NCBI RefSeq assembly: GCF_001039355.2
Contig: NW_019775480.1
Location: 62,001 to 126,000, forward strand
Reading direction: 5' to 3'
From: Lingula anatina
Taxonomy: Eukaryota > Brachiopoda > Lingulata > Lingulida > Lingulidae
Length of the DNA: 64,000 nt
Shown: positions 52,101 to 64,000 of the stretch, one piece after another
Position numbering within the stretch: the stretch's first letter is position 1
Layout: every line of letters starts with the position of its first letter
Notes under the pieces: generated by a model
Seen by the model: only the letters and a program-made list of their open reading frames with translations
Databases searched by the model: none
Told to the model about the DNA's origin: nothing
Position numbers and translations under genes: made by a program

Positions 52101-55100
52101 ATAACTGTTGGACCATTCATTTCTTAGTCTGTGTAAGTGTAGCAATGATACCACTGTGTGGCATGCCCATAATGTAGTATATTTATTAAACATCTTTTAC
52201 ATTATCATAAATAGAAATACATATAGTTGAGAAAATGAGGAGATAGCAGTCAAGCAATCATTTTCAAGGTGATTCAAATGTGTTTTTTTCTCTTTCTGTT
52301 GCAGGAAAAATTAGTAGCCATAGTATTTGGTATGTTAAGGCAACACAAGTATAACTTCATTGATGTGTACAGAGAAGAAGCTTGTACAGCTATGAAGGCA
52401 GCAGTCAAGCAGGTAGGCATGTCATTCCTTTGTCATAATGCTTTCTGAATAATGTTTTTGTGTAAGGTTTGGTTTGATAGTAACAAAATTTAAGTTATTA
52501 ATTGGTAATGATCCATGAAGACACAAACAATGGTCTATATTATATTGCAGACGGTTGTTGAAGCTGTTTCCACGGCAGATGACATAAATGTAGAGGGCGC
52601 TGTAGGTAGCCTGGCAGACCAGATGAGATTGCTCAACTTTCCACAGTGGATGGAACTGCTCAATGAAATCTTTGAAAATCTTACAGTGATTCTCAGAAGA
52701 GTGAAGGTGATATTTTAATTCGATTTTTTCTTTTATTTTTTTTATAATTTTAGCTAGATTATGTGATTCTACAAATTTTTATTAAAGGATTATTTTATGC
52801 AAAATAAGAAAGGAAAATAGCATAGAACAAATTGAAATATTAGAAGCAATTTCTTTATTTGATAGATACTACTTCTGTTGCTTTTATGTCTTAACAGACA
52901 ATCTTAAGCAGGGGTGAATGTTTTACTTAGATAATCATAGTCTTCTTTTTGTAGCTTACAGGACACATCATATTAGGTTGAAATCAATCACTAGATAATT
53001 GCTCCAGAAATTCTAAAGTAACATAAGTCTCATCTTTTATTAAATATTTTTATTAATTGATTCATATGTTAGGCAGACTTGTATTGTTCTCTATCCTCTG
53101 CTCTCAATTATTCCCTCTGTAGTTCTTGATAAGAATAAAAATCACATCCATGATCCAATTTCCTGCACTCTCAGAAGTCAGTTTGTGTAACTTACTTTGA
53201 ATAGAAGCTAGTATTCCACTTGCTAAGACAGATACATATGCCTATTGTCTACAGGCATTCCATGATGTGATAAGTGAGGTGATCAATGTGGCTGCTGGGA
53301 GAAATGTCCACACACAACACAGGAAGGTGGTAGAAAATGGTGCTCAACATATACATGTACAAGATGGCCGACCTCAGGAAGGGGAAGATACAAATGATGA
53401 GGAGGAACAGGAAGAAAGCAGCACTGTTCTTTCCAGGTCTATTTCATTGTGAGTATCAGTAATTGTTAGTCCGTCTCATTGTTAATACTAGGTAGTGCAT
53501 TTGTTTCAATGTATTTGGTTAGTACTCATTTTGGTTAATACTCATTTTGAGCAACAGATAAAAGGCACACCTTTTACATAGCATTAACTGGAATAAGCTT
53601 GTGATGATTTAAGGAAAAATTATTACACTTGACCTCTGATAGTGATTGTTTTTAACCTTGAGAGCCAGTGTCTCTGTGTTAATTGTAGACATGATGAAGA
53701 TGCAGACATAATGGTCGCAGAACCAGAGTATGTGAAAGCTATGAATAATCTCAAAGACTTCTTGTGCCAAACATGTGAACATGCACATGATAGATGTGTG
53801 AAGGTTATAGTGGCCAGGGCTAAGGTACAGGGTGACAGAGATTGTTAACTTTCAGTGTCAAATCTATGTTAAATGATACAATAATAATAAATGCACCACT
53901 TTGTTTTATATTTAACCCAGACTACATATTTTTTATCTCTGGATAATTTAAAAGTGTTTTTCAATATCAAAAGCTTTGGAACAGTTAACTTAAAATTAAA
54001 AGTGTGTAATTTGGTATGAATTTATCCAATCAACATTGCTTTATGATATTTAGGATGGTTTCTTGGAGAAGATTGGCTCCAATGATTTTGTCACCCTTGC
54101 CAGTGCCATAGAGAGGTTTGCCAGTGAGTGTGAACACATCTGTGGCAGGAAAAGCATGTCTCTTAGAGGAAGTTTACAAAGTCAGGTAGGCAACAGAGAG
54201 AATGCAGAATATGTAAATGGACATTAATGGCATGTTGTAGAAATATTCTCAAAAGCTGTTTCTCCTTAATCTTGTCACCCATTGTGCAGCCAAGCAGGTC
54301 TGTAGGTCGTAGATTTAATCTTGTTACATTTTGCAAACCTAGCCCATTTCCATAACACATTTGCACCTTGGCTTGTAAATTATTAAGGCAGGTTACATTT
54401 ACTGCAACTCTCTAACATTATCACTCATTTCATTTGAGTTGTTTAAACATTTTCCTAAAACTTTTGCATATCACTTAAGATTGTTCACAAATAGATTACA
54501 CTCTCATGATCATTTTCCACATCTTTATAGGCAAACCGTTTTGTCAACAGATTTCATGAAGAAAGGAAGCAAAAATTAAGGTTTGTCTGGTTCTAGAAAT
54601 TTTCTGCTGGTAATGATTTAACCTTTATATTAACATAACCTTGAGATATTTGACATTTTAAATGCCATGGTAATTGCCCTGGTATTGATTCAGATTTTTC
54701 CAATGGAGAAAATTTTCAATCTTTCAGATACATAATTTTGGAATCATTAAAATACATCTTTCTATATACTTATTATAAAGAATTATAAGGTAGCTTGCTT
54801 TTCAATGTTATTTCTACTGCTCAGTAAGAACATTTTCAAAATTTTCCCCATTCAAAAGATTGAGTATATAATGTAGCAACTTGCATTAAAACAATACACC
54901 ACAATCGAGCCCAATAAGGCCTGGCAGGGGATTGATTTCTGAACAAAGCAGTGATCTTTATCAAACTTCCAATCTGACCATTTGCTGTCAACTCTTCATT
55001 CTCATTTTAAAAGAAAAAAAGTTCTATCATACAACCTTCTTCACTGGGTCAAACTGCTCATACAACTTTGAATGCACATATGTTTTCCAGCAATATATTA

Positions 55101-58100
55101 GATATTGAGAGGTGGAAACAAGCAGACGTTCCTGAAGAATTTCAGGACTTGGTAGACCACATCTCTGCCACAGGTAATTGCAAATTTGACATCACCAGGC
55201 TTTGTTGATATTTGATCAGTTTTTATCTTATCAACTAAGGAATATGCTTAACATTCCCTTGGGAAAATTTGTTGGATGCAACTGCTACAATTATGGACAA
55301 AATATCTGCCTTGTCATCAGTTTTCTGGGAACCGTAGCCACCTTATAAGTTGTCACAGTATAATGCTTTTTTTTTCAGTCCGTTATCTAGAATGCAATTA
55401 AAATGCAGCTCTGTCTGGTTATTTCTTAATACTAATGAAGTGACTTCAAAACTGTTCAGAATGGAAGGTCTATCATTTTATTTTTTTCCAGGTAAATTGT
55501 CTCCTGCTAAGAAGGTAGATACAGGTATGTAAGTGACAAGACTATATAATCCCAACCAACATCTGCCAGAATCCGTTATCAGTTATTGTTTTTAGGGGTA
55601 TAGCATTTACAAAAAATTATTTTGAAGGTTCAAATAAAAATAATTATAGATTCAATAATTGTAGAAAATTCACATTGGTATGTAAATAAATCATAAATTA
55701 TGTTACATTACTTTATGTTATTAGTGCAACTACAATTTGTTATGAACTTGTCAAAGTTATGGACTCGAAATTTCAATAATTCCAGAGAAGAGGTCTGCGT
55801 CCAGCACGTTGCGTGTAGGTGGTGAGGAGTACACTGTGGTGGGGACAGTACTGATACTGCTGAAGATCATTGTGGAATACTGCCAGTGTGTGGAGGATAT
55901 CCCCACCATCACACCAGATATGCTCACCAGACTGGTAGATATTCTTAAGGTGAGAACTTGGTGTGGCCCTGAAGTTTTCTTAAGGAAGTGGTTGTTTTAT
56001 ATTATTGAGAGAGATTGAGTGTTACTATCAGAGTTTTTACTTATCATCGTAATGTAGGTGCTTTCTCAGGGGTCACATAATATTGATATCATGTCGATTT
56101 TAAGGAGTGCGGAATATTTCAATAGTGTAAAATGATTTTAATATGTAACTTTCCCTTTAAAGTCCTTGTAAGTACTTTCCTTCACAATATAATTTAGATA
56201 CCTCAGTACTTTTTGCCTTCAACTTTCATTTACATATTTATTTACCTGTAATATTATTCTTGTTGATTTCCATTTTAATAGTCTTATTTTTTATTGCACA
56301 AACCAAATACTTTTACCAGCTATGTACTATCTTCTTGTTTTACAATTTATTACCCTTTAATTTTATTGCATAATCCAACTGTTTTTAATTTTAGAAAATG
56401 AATAATTTTTATTATGATATTTCTGTAAAGGATTTGTACTAATATTCAAAACAGAAATATTGTATTTTTTTTCCAGACATTTAACTCCCGTACCTGTCAG
56501 CTGGTTCTTGGAGCGGGAGCACTGCAGCTTGTGGGACTGAAAACTATTACTACCAAAAATTTAGGTGAGTTTGTCACCATGGGCAGGTTTCATAAAGGAC
56601 TTGAGGCCAGATGTATATCCTATCTCTCAGACCAAAAATTTGATCAAGTTCAGTGTTCAGGATGCATTGTCTGAAATGCATTGTCTGCCATTGGTCTGAA
56701 ATATTAGCCATTTCTTACTCAAACATTTTTAGCATTCATTTGTTAATCACCCTTGGAAAAAGTCCATTTCAGTCTGATGACACTCTGTCTTTATTAATAT
56801 TAGCACATGAAATTTAGATGTTTAACATTAAGAGGTAGATAAATCACCCTAAACAAATAATGAGATGAAACCAATAACACCTTACCTCATTTCCTACCGA
56901 TTGCCGTGGAGTATGTGGTAACCATACTTGAGCATTGTATAGTTGTTGATAATTCTGCAACTTCAGCCCTGGCCTCCAGATGTCTACAGTTGATCGCTTT
57001 CTACATTCCCATGGCCAAGGCTCACTTTGAAATTAGACTACCTGCCAAACAACTCAATATGCTCAAGTACTTCGATCAAGTTTTAAAGGTAAATTTACTC
57101 CTTAGTGAAGGCTGAGGATGCTTTCAATTTGGTTTTCTCTTTAGTTAGTGTGAACATATTGTCAAACCTATTTTCTTCAAGAATCATGGGAAATGAAACT
57201 GCAGACAAACAGAAATTTCTTAACATAAGGAAGCTGATCACATTTAGTGTAATTATTATGATACATAATAATAACACATAATGATATTTGATATTATGAT
57301 GGCATAATAATAATAAAAGAAAATGATATGACAAATAAGCTATCATGTAAGCTTTCCTGAGGTTTTACCTGTGTTTGAATAACAATATTTGGACTATTAT
57401 AACACAATTGATAGAAATGGAAAAGCTTTAATTACTAGTTGAAACGTGAGTCGTCCACTGCATGCCACATACAAGAGAGTAATTGTATCATGGTGCAGTC
57501 GGTCTTGTATGTCCCATGTAGTGGATGACAAGTAGTTGTAACTGACTTTTCCCATGGAGGAGGCTTCAAACAATAGGATAATTGCACTTGTATTTCACCT
57601 GTAAGGCACTGAAGTGTATGAAAATACAGGCAAGCATGTATGCAAAGTACAAGTGCAATTATTCTATTTTTTGAAGCACTAGCCATGGGGTAATTCTGTA
57701 TAAATGACTTTGTGGTCATGAGTGTGGTTCCACAGTGGTCTTCTCCCTTTCAGGACTATAAAGACCACATATCAGAAATTTCCAATAAATTGGTGGCAAT
57801 CATGGGAGGAATGTTTGAGCTGCAGCTTTCAAAGGTGATTCTGTATCTTGGCTTTAAATCACAGTAGTGCACTTATTATCTTTGAAATAGTGCAAAATAA
57901 CATTTTCTAATTTACTTCCGGTTAAGTGATATGTAATGCTTTAACAGTTCTGAAGGAGAATATGGCATTGATATAACTTCATTAAAGCTCTTGGACAAAA
58001 TTTGTGAAAAATTGGAGGCATGGGGGTTAAATTTTTATGCATAATACTCCAATTAAATTGTTTTTGGGTGTCTAAATAAAGCTTTGGGCTTAATGCCCAG

Positions 58101-59237
58101 TCAAAACAAAGAATTGAAATGATCACTTTTTGAATTTTATTTGAAGTGAGATAAAATGTCAACTGTCTTCATTGTTAGTCTATTTTCTTGGTAGAAATTA
58201 AGCGTTTTTTCAATTGATTTTGTTTTAGTTGTTGTATATATTTTTAAGTGATATGAAGTTAATCAATCCCAAAATTTCATTTATGTAGATACATAAAAAC
58301 TGCCTTTCAGCAGAAGTAACTCATTATATATGTAAGTACTACATCTGTAGCTTTAAGATTTGATTACTGTTCCTCTCCAGTGGGAAGTGAAAGCACCCAT
58401 GCCATCTGCCTGCTTCAGAGGGGTGTGTAAACAAATTGGGAAATTCCATGAGGCCATAAATGAACTTTTACCAGAACAACAAGTCCAGGTAACAGTAATT
58501 AGGTACTTTGTTGAAGAGGTTCATCAAAACTGATAAACTAAATCAATTAAAAATTCATAAAACAGCTCAACATAAGATGCATGTCATGAATTAAAAGTGC
58601 TTTTTCCCCTTATATTGTCAGGATTTATTCATGAGTATCAATTTGGCCTTCAAACAGCATCTAAAGCAGCAGCTAGCAAAACTAGGAGTCAGCAATGACA
58701 ACGGTCCAAAACATGGGTATGTATGGGGGGGGGGCATTTAAATAACTTCTTCTTTGGCTTTGGAGGTACCTATTCTTCCTTTTAATAGACATCAAAACAA
58801 ATAAAACCAAGAAATTTTCTCTCCCTGTGCTCTACATATAGTAAAGTTGTATTTGTCTACTGTTTAACTGTCACTTGGTACAATTTTTTAGCCTTCCTCC
58901 CCCCTCCCATTTATAATTGTGAAATAAAACTGAAAAGCACCAAATGCCTCCTCTTTTTTATAAGGATTTGAGTATGAATGTGGTTTTTAAAATCTCCCTT
59001 ACATTAAAAGATTTGGAAAGTTGGGTTACATTTATATGGTTTCTCTGCATATATGGCAGTTTGCTTTTAAAGTTGTACAAATAAGGTTGACTCTCTGGAG
59101 TATTCCACTCGCACAAGCACCGTTTGATTTTTCCCCATAGGTTGGTGATGGCAGACCTGGCCTTCTACACTGGTGCTATGAAGTCCCTAGCAGGCTTAGG
59201 AAGCCTTGACTACAACATGGAGAGTTTATGGACATGA
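44946..59237 (+). CDS. VPS54: Vacuolar protein sorting-associated protein 54 (GARP complex), with N-terminal zinc-finger extension
   Basis: VPS54 is the GARP subunit that tethers endosome-derived vesicles at the trans-Golgi network. Twenty-four constitutive exons join in phase: 44946-45201, 46271-46566, 47582-47693, 47938-47972, 48165-48296, 48543-48685, 48804-48903, 49079-49221, 49821-49944, 52305-52412, 52551-52706, 53255-53448, 53689-53824, 54054-54185, 54531-54580, 55091-55173, 55492-55524, 55786-55949, 56477-56564, 56967-57088, 57754-57834, 58381-58488, 58622-58716 and 59141-59237, about 995 residues (human 977). Matches include WTVYHSKVNLPAALNDPRL, HQTQPTIQMLLSTNEFVGAL, LADQMRLLNFPQW, VLGAGALQLVGLKTITTKNL and the C-terminal VMADLAFYTGAM. 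Exon 1 encodes two C2H2-like fingers (C17, C20, H36, H41; C51, C59, H75, H80) that human VPS54 lacks as I recall it. Micro-exon cassettes sit between exons 9 and 10. Exon 12 has a second phase-compatible donor (53436). Confidence 0.96.
46082..46114. repeat. T-run (about 32 bp) in VPS54 intron 1
   Basis: A pure T tract; an (ATT)n tract lies upstream at about 45409-45430. Ordinary intronic simple sequence. Confidence 0.95.
49148..49545 (+). repeat. 74-bp tandem duplication covering the end of VPS54 exon 8, interrupted by a MITE
   Basis: Copy 1 (49148-49221) is coding: it starts at GTAGGTGCCTTGGATC (Val-Gly-Ala-Leu-Asp) and ends at the exon boundary. Copy 2 starts at 49222 with the same GTAGGTGCCTT, is split by MITE family A copy 5 (49231-49451), and continues to about 49513 with GGAGGTACTGTCGCAGGAAG. 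A partial copy 3 follows to about 49545. Copy 2 keeps an open frame (LIIITQEVLSQEVAGIHSFN) but then meets TAG and has lost the AG|GTAGGT junction, so it is a dead pseudo-exon. Confidence 0.9.
49231..49451. mobile_element. MITE family A, copy 5 (VPS54 intron 8)
   Basis: This is the best-preserved member: ends TTAGACTGCATTCCCACAAA and GTGGGAATGGGGTCTTA, core CTAACTCCCTGGGAGTTCAC, AGTTAATTACCCCCTTACAG and AAGCCGGCTAAGCTGACAGT. The host sequence is known from the tandem copies, so the insertion point can be read: it lies at the TT of CCTTGGATC and left TTA on both sides. Confidence 0.88.
50339..50374 (+). other. Candidate VPS54 cassette micro-exon a (36 bp)
   Basis: Bounded by CTTGCAG and a GTAACT donor, it encodes GHKHHPIRPLNE in phase 0. 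Exons on both sides (ending 49944 and starting 52305) are also phase 0, so inclusion or skipping keeps the frame. Confidence 0.45.
51336..51362 (+). other. Candidate VPS54 cassette micro-exon b (27 bp)
   Basis: Between a TTTTTATTAAG acceptor and a consensus GTAAGT donor, it encodes PTEVEDLSD in phase 0. The donor is strong and the acceptor moderate. Confidence 0.4.
51405..51446 (+). other. Candidate VPS54 cassette micro-exon c (42 bp)
   Basis: After a CCTACCTGCAG acceptor it encodes RMVHRHGKTKYHGS in phase 0, up to a weaker GTATGC donor. It is the least certain of the three. Confidence 0.3.
57449..57689. mobile_element. Double-hairpin element in VPS54 intron
   Basis: Two imperfect palindromes stand side by side. 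Arms at about 57449-57475 and 57502-57531 pair around CATACAAGA/TCTTGTATG. Arms at about 57551-57592 and 57648-57689 pair around ATAATTGCACTTGTA/TACAAGTGCAATTAT with CCCATGG at the base. There is no coding capacity; it is probably a nested or composite MITE. Confidence 0.7.
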
Positions 59238-61603
59238 CAGATAAGAAAGGGGGAGACAAAAATGTCTCAGTCAGCTGGAACACAACAGAGAGATAAAATT
59301 GTCTCACAAAATTGGAATGCAAGTTTAGATTAAATGTGATATTTATACGCCAGTTGTTATACTTTCAAGTACTCTTGCACTAGTCAATACGTTCATTCTA
59401 ATGTGTCCAGAGATTATTTTCCTGGTAAACTATCCAAAATGAAAACAGTTTTGTTAGCCAATGTTCCAATTTTAAAGTATGGCTGTCATTTTAAGTAAGT
59501 GAAGACTTTTTACTGTTTCAGTTATATATTATTGTGTTCTCCATAGAATAATACCACTTATGCAAAGTGTTCAATTGGGAAATATATGGTCTCATTTGAA
59601 ATATAATACACTGGGAAAGGAAATGTTAAGTTGTCAAATGGTGGCTAAAGCTTTTTATTTTTATTTTATTCCTTAGTTTTTCAGAGCCAAGGCTCTAAGT
59701 GTTGTGCAATTTTGTATATTAAATATTTTATTATTCCATCAATAAGACATCAGTCTGTTTCAGAATGGTTATTTAAGATACTAAAATATCAGGAACATAA
59801 AGATGTAATAAAACATAGGTCTGGGTGTGACCAGCACTTAAACATGCCTTCTTCTGAATTTTATTATTAAAATGGTGCCATCACTGCTGCTGAAAAAGAG
59901 CAATGGAGATGTTAAATGCTGTAGAATATCTGGAGAGAAAGTGACATCTCAACTGTCAGAATAAACCAGTTCATTTAGTTTAAATTTTAAACAAAAATCA
60001 AGTGAAACAAAGAAAAAAACAAACTAATTTGGCAAAAAGGGGCCACTTCAAACAAAAAAAAAAACAATTGTAGCATAAATATTTATTATTACTTTATTTT
60101 GCTACAGTACAATCATCTTTAAGCCATTTCATGTACTGACACACCATGTCAAAAACGTGTATATAGTGAAAACAGGATTAAATAGTTGACAGTTATTATT
60201 ATTATAACAGATTTGTGGGTAAATCACACAAAAAAATCAAATGGTTAAAGATTCCATCTTTAGTTAGAGCATATCTACCATGATGCACAGATAGGTCACA
60301 GCACTAAGAAATATCAGCAATGTGCTCAACAGCTTGCTATTAAAATACAATACATTATCACACCGAGACAAAACGGGAATACTGTAACCAGCTTAAACTA
60401 TGGAACTATGTCATATCTCAAGTTCAAGTTAAAACCCTACACCTCATACAGCACTGTGTCTTTGACACAAAAAAATGGCACAGTTAAAATTGGCAGGTCT
60501 TTAAAAATTAAAAATTACCAATTTGTTGTATTTAATGTTAGAAAAACAAAGAAAATGCCTTCATTGCAAATAACAAAATGTATAAATACTATTTTTAGCA
60601 TGATTAGTAAATAATTTACGTGACATAAAATAAATGAGAGCGCGTTTTAATAAATGCACTTCTAATCAAGGAATTACATCTGATGTAATTCCTTGTTCTA
60701 ATTTAGTGGTTGACCCCTAATCCAGACTACCTAAGCCCCACAGATAAGATAACTACTGACTACCAACTTAAGGTTATTTTCAACCCATTCAGTACTGTGC
60801 TGCCTACTTGTTATTCAAATTTTTAAAACAGCATACTGAAGGCTAATGGCAGCATGTGGGTTATATCGTAGCAATAAACTAAAAGGCATACCACTTCTTC
60901 TTTGAAACACATTGGCTCTGATAGCAAGTGCCCCAAACTGACATAAACCATCTCTCTGTTATGAGATGCTGACTATTGTAAAGATGTTTCTAAGACCACT
61001 TTAAAATGGGCTTGTCCATTTTTTTACCATAAGCCATTACATGGCACATAATACATTTTTTCCCTGAAAAACATCAGTTAAGAAATAGCATGAATGTATT
61101 TTTATTATAAATTATTTAATGATTTCAGTCCGAGCTTCATGTTCTTGTATGGCTTCAAATTCAGTATCAAACATTTTAATTTTATCTTTTATTTTAATTT
61201 TATCTTAAAAGATAAAAATATTCTATATGGACTGTGCCCCTGACAGGACACTGCTGATCTAGTCATGTGGTCCTTATTTTATTGGTGACTGCATGCTTAA
61301 AGCTGGTAACAGCTGTAGCTGAAGACTGCAGTACTTTATGCCTTTCAATAATTCAACCAACCGTCCCTCACATTTTCTCTTCATTTCCCTTTTCCTTCAT
61401 ATCAGCCATTCACTTCATGTACTTTCTGAAGCCTTTCTGAAACACCCTGCCATTCAAAGCAGGCAGCAAAGTTAAGCAAATATTCTTACGGTCAGTGGAT
61501 GAATAACACATTCAATAGGCAATTGGATCCAGATTGTGAACTTGAATATCCTATATATACAAGATTCTGGAGACATTCCTTTATAGTGAGATTGCTCAAG
61601 TTT
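59238..61603. other. Convergent 3' UTRs of VPS54 and UGP2
   Basis: VPS54 3' UTR extends right with an AATAAA at about 59807-59812. UGP2 3' UTR extends left from 61603. No coding exon was recognised. Simple (ATT)-type and T-rich tracts are scattered through it. The two 3' ends may overlap, since several minus-strand AATAAA sites (TTTATT on the plus strand) lie between 60070 and 61190. Confidence 0.5.
59807..59812 (+). terminator. AATAAA polyadenylation signal, likely VPS54
   Basis: It lies about 570 bp after the VPS54 stop and is the clearest AATAAA in this orientation. Confidence 0.5.
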
Positions 61604-63972
<2,369 letters not shown>

Positions 63973-64000
63973 CTAAAAGGAAGAGGGGGCAGTTTTACAA

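Overview
This is intron-rich, AT-rich animal nuclear DNA. GT-AG introns with coding exons of roughly 30-1300 bp interrupt conserved animal genes, and MITE-like hairpin elements, simple repeats and one truncated LINE fill the space between them. The proteins are animal orthologues close to vertebrate ones. Vertebrate-type gene neighbourhoods are kept, but introns and intergenic gaps are shorter than in vertebrates. A non-vertebrate metazoan (for example a hemichordate or a lophotrochozoan) fits best; the species cannot be fixed from the sequence.

Layout: 425-908 (-) first exons of an unidentified gene, divergent from 1314-6011 (+) sulfide:quinone oxidoreductase (SQOR). 7496-7707 (-) is an orphan exon. 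9266-14997 (-) is TRMT6, the non-catalytic subunit of the tRNA m1A58 methyltransferase, complete in 12 exons. A short shared promoter separates it from 17399-20657 (+), a stathmin-domain (STMND1-like) myristoylation-motif protein; this interval contains an assembly gap (15676-16049). 22799-23980 (-) is a 5'-truncated LINE. 24291-29710 (+) is cytosolic HSP90 with heat-shock elements, a TATA box, a non-coding first exon and 9 coding exons. 32315-44527 (-) is WDR20. 44946-59237 (+) is VPS54 of the GARP complex, 24 constitutive coding exons plus possible cassette micro-exons. 61604-63972 (-) is the 3' half of UGP2, running off the window.

The genes are not a functional cluster: they cover mitochondrial sulfide oxidation, tRNA modification, protein folding, deubiquitinase regulation, retrograde trafficking and UDP-glucose synthesis. 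The order is still informative. VPS54 and UGP2 are tail-to-tail, as recalled for human 2p15, and HSP90 and WDR20 are neighbours, as for HSP90AA1/WDR20 on human 14q32, which suggests ancestral linkage. Three gene pairs are head-to-head with about 0.2-0.4 kb between starts.

I found no unknown multi-gene system. The observations most worth a second look are: a two-zinc-finger N-terminal extension on VPS54; a 74-bp tandem duplication that makes a copy of coding sequence serve as the splice donor of a VPS54 exon and was then hit by a MITE; in-frame micro-exons in VPS54 and WDR20; a five-copy MITE family; and a corrupted duplicate of a UGP2 exon that looks like an assembly error. Exon boundaries were set by hand from splice signals and reading phase; each may be off by one or two bases.
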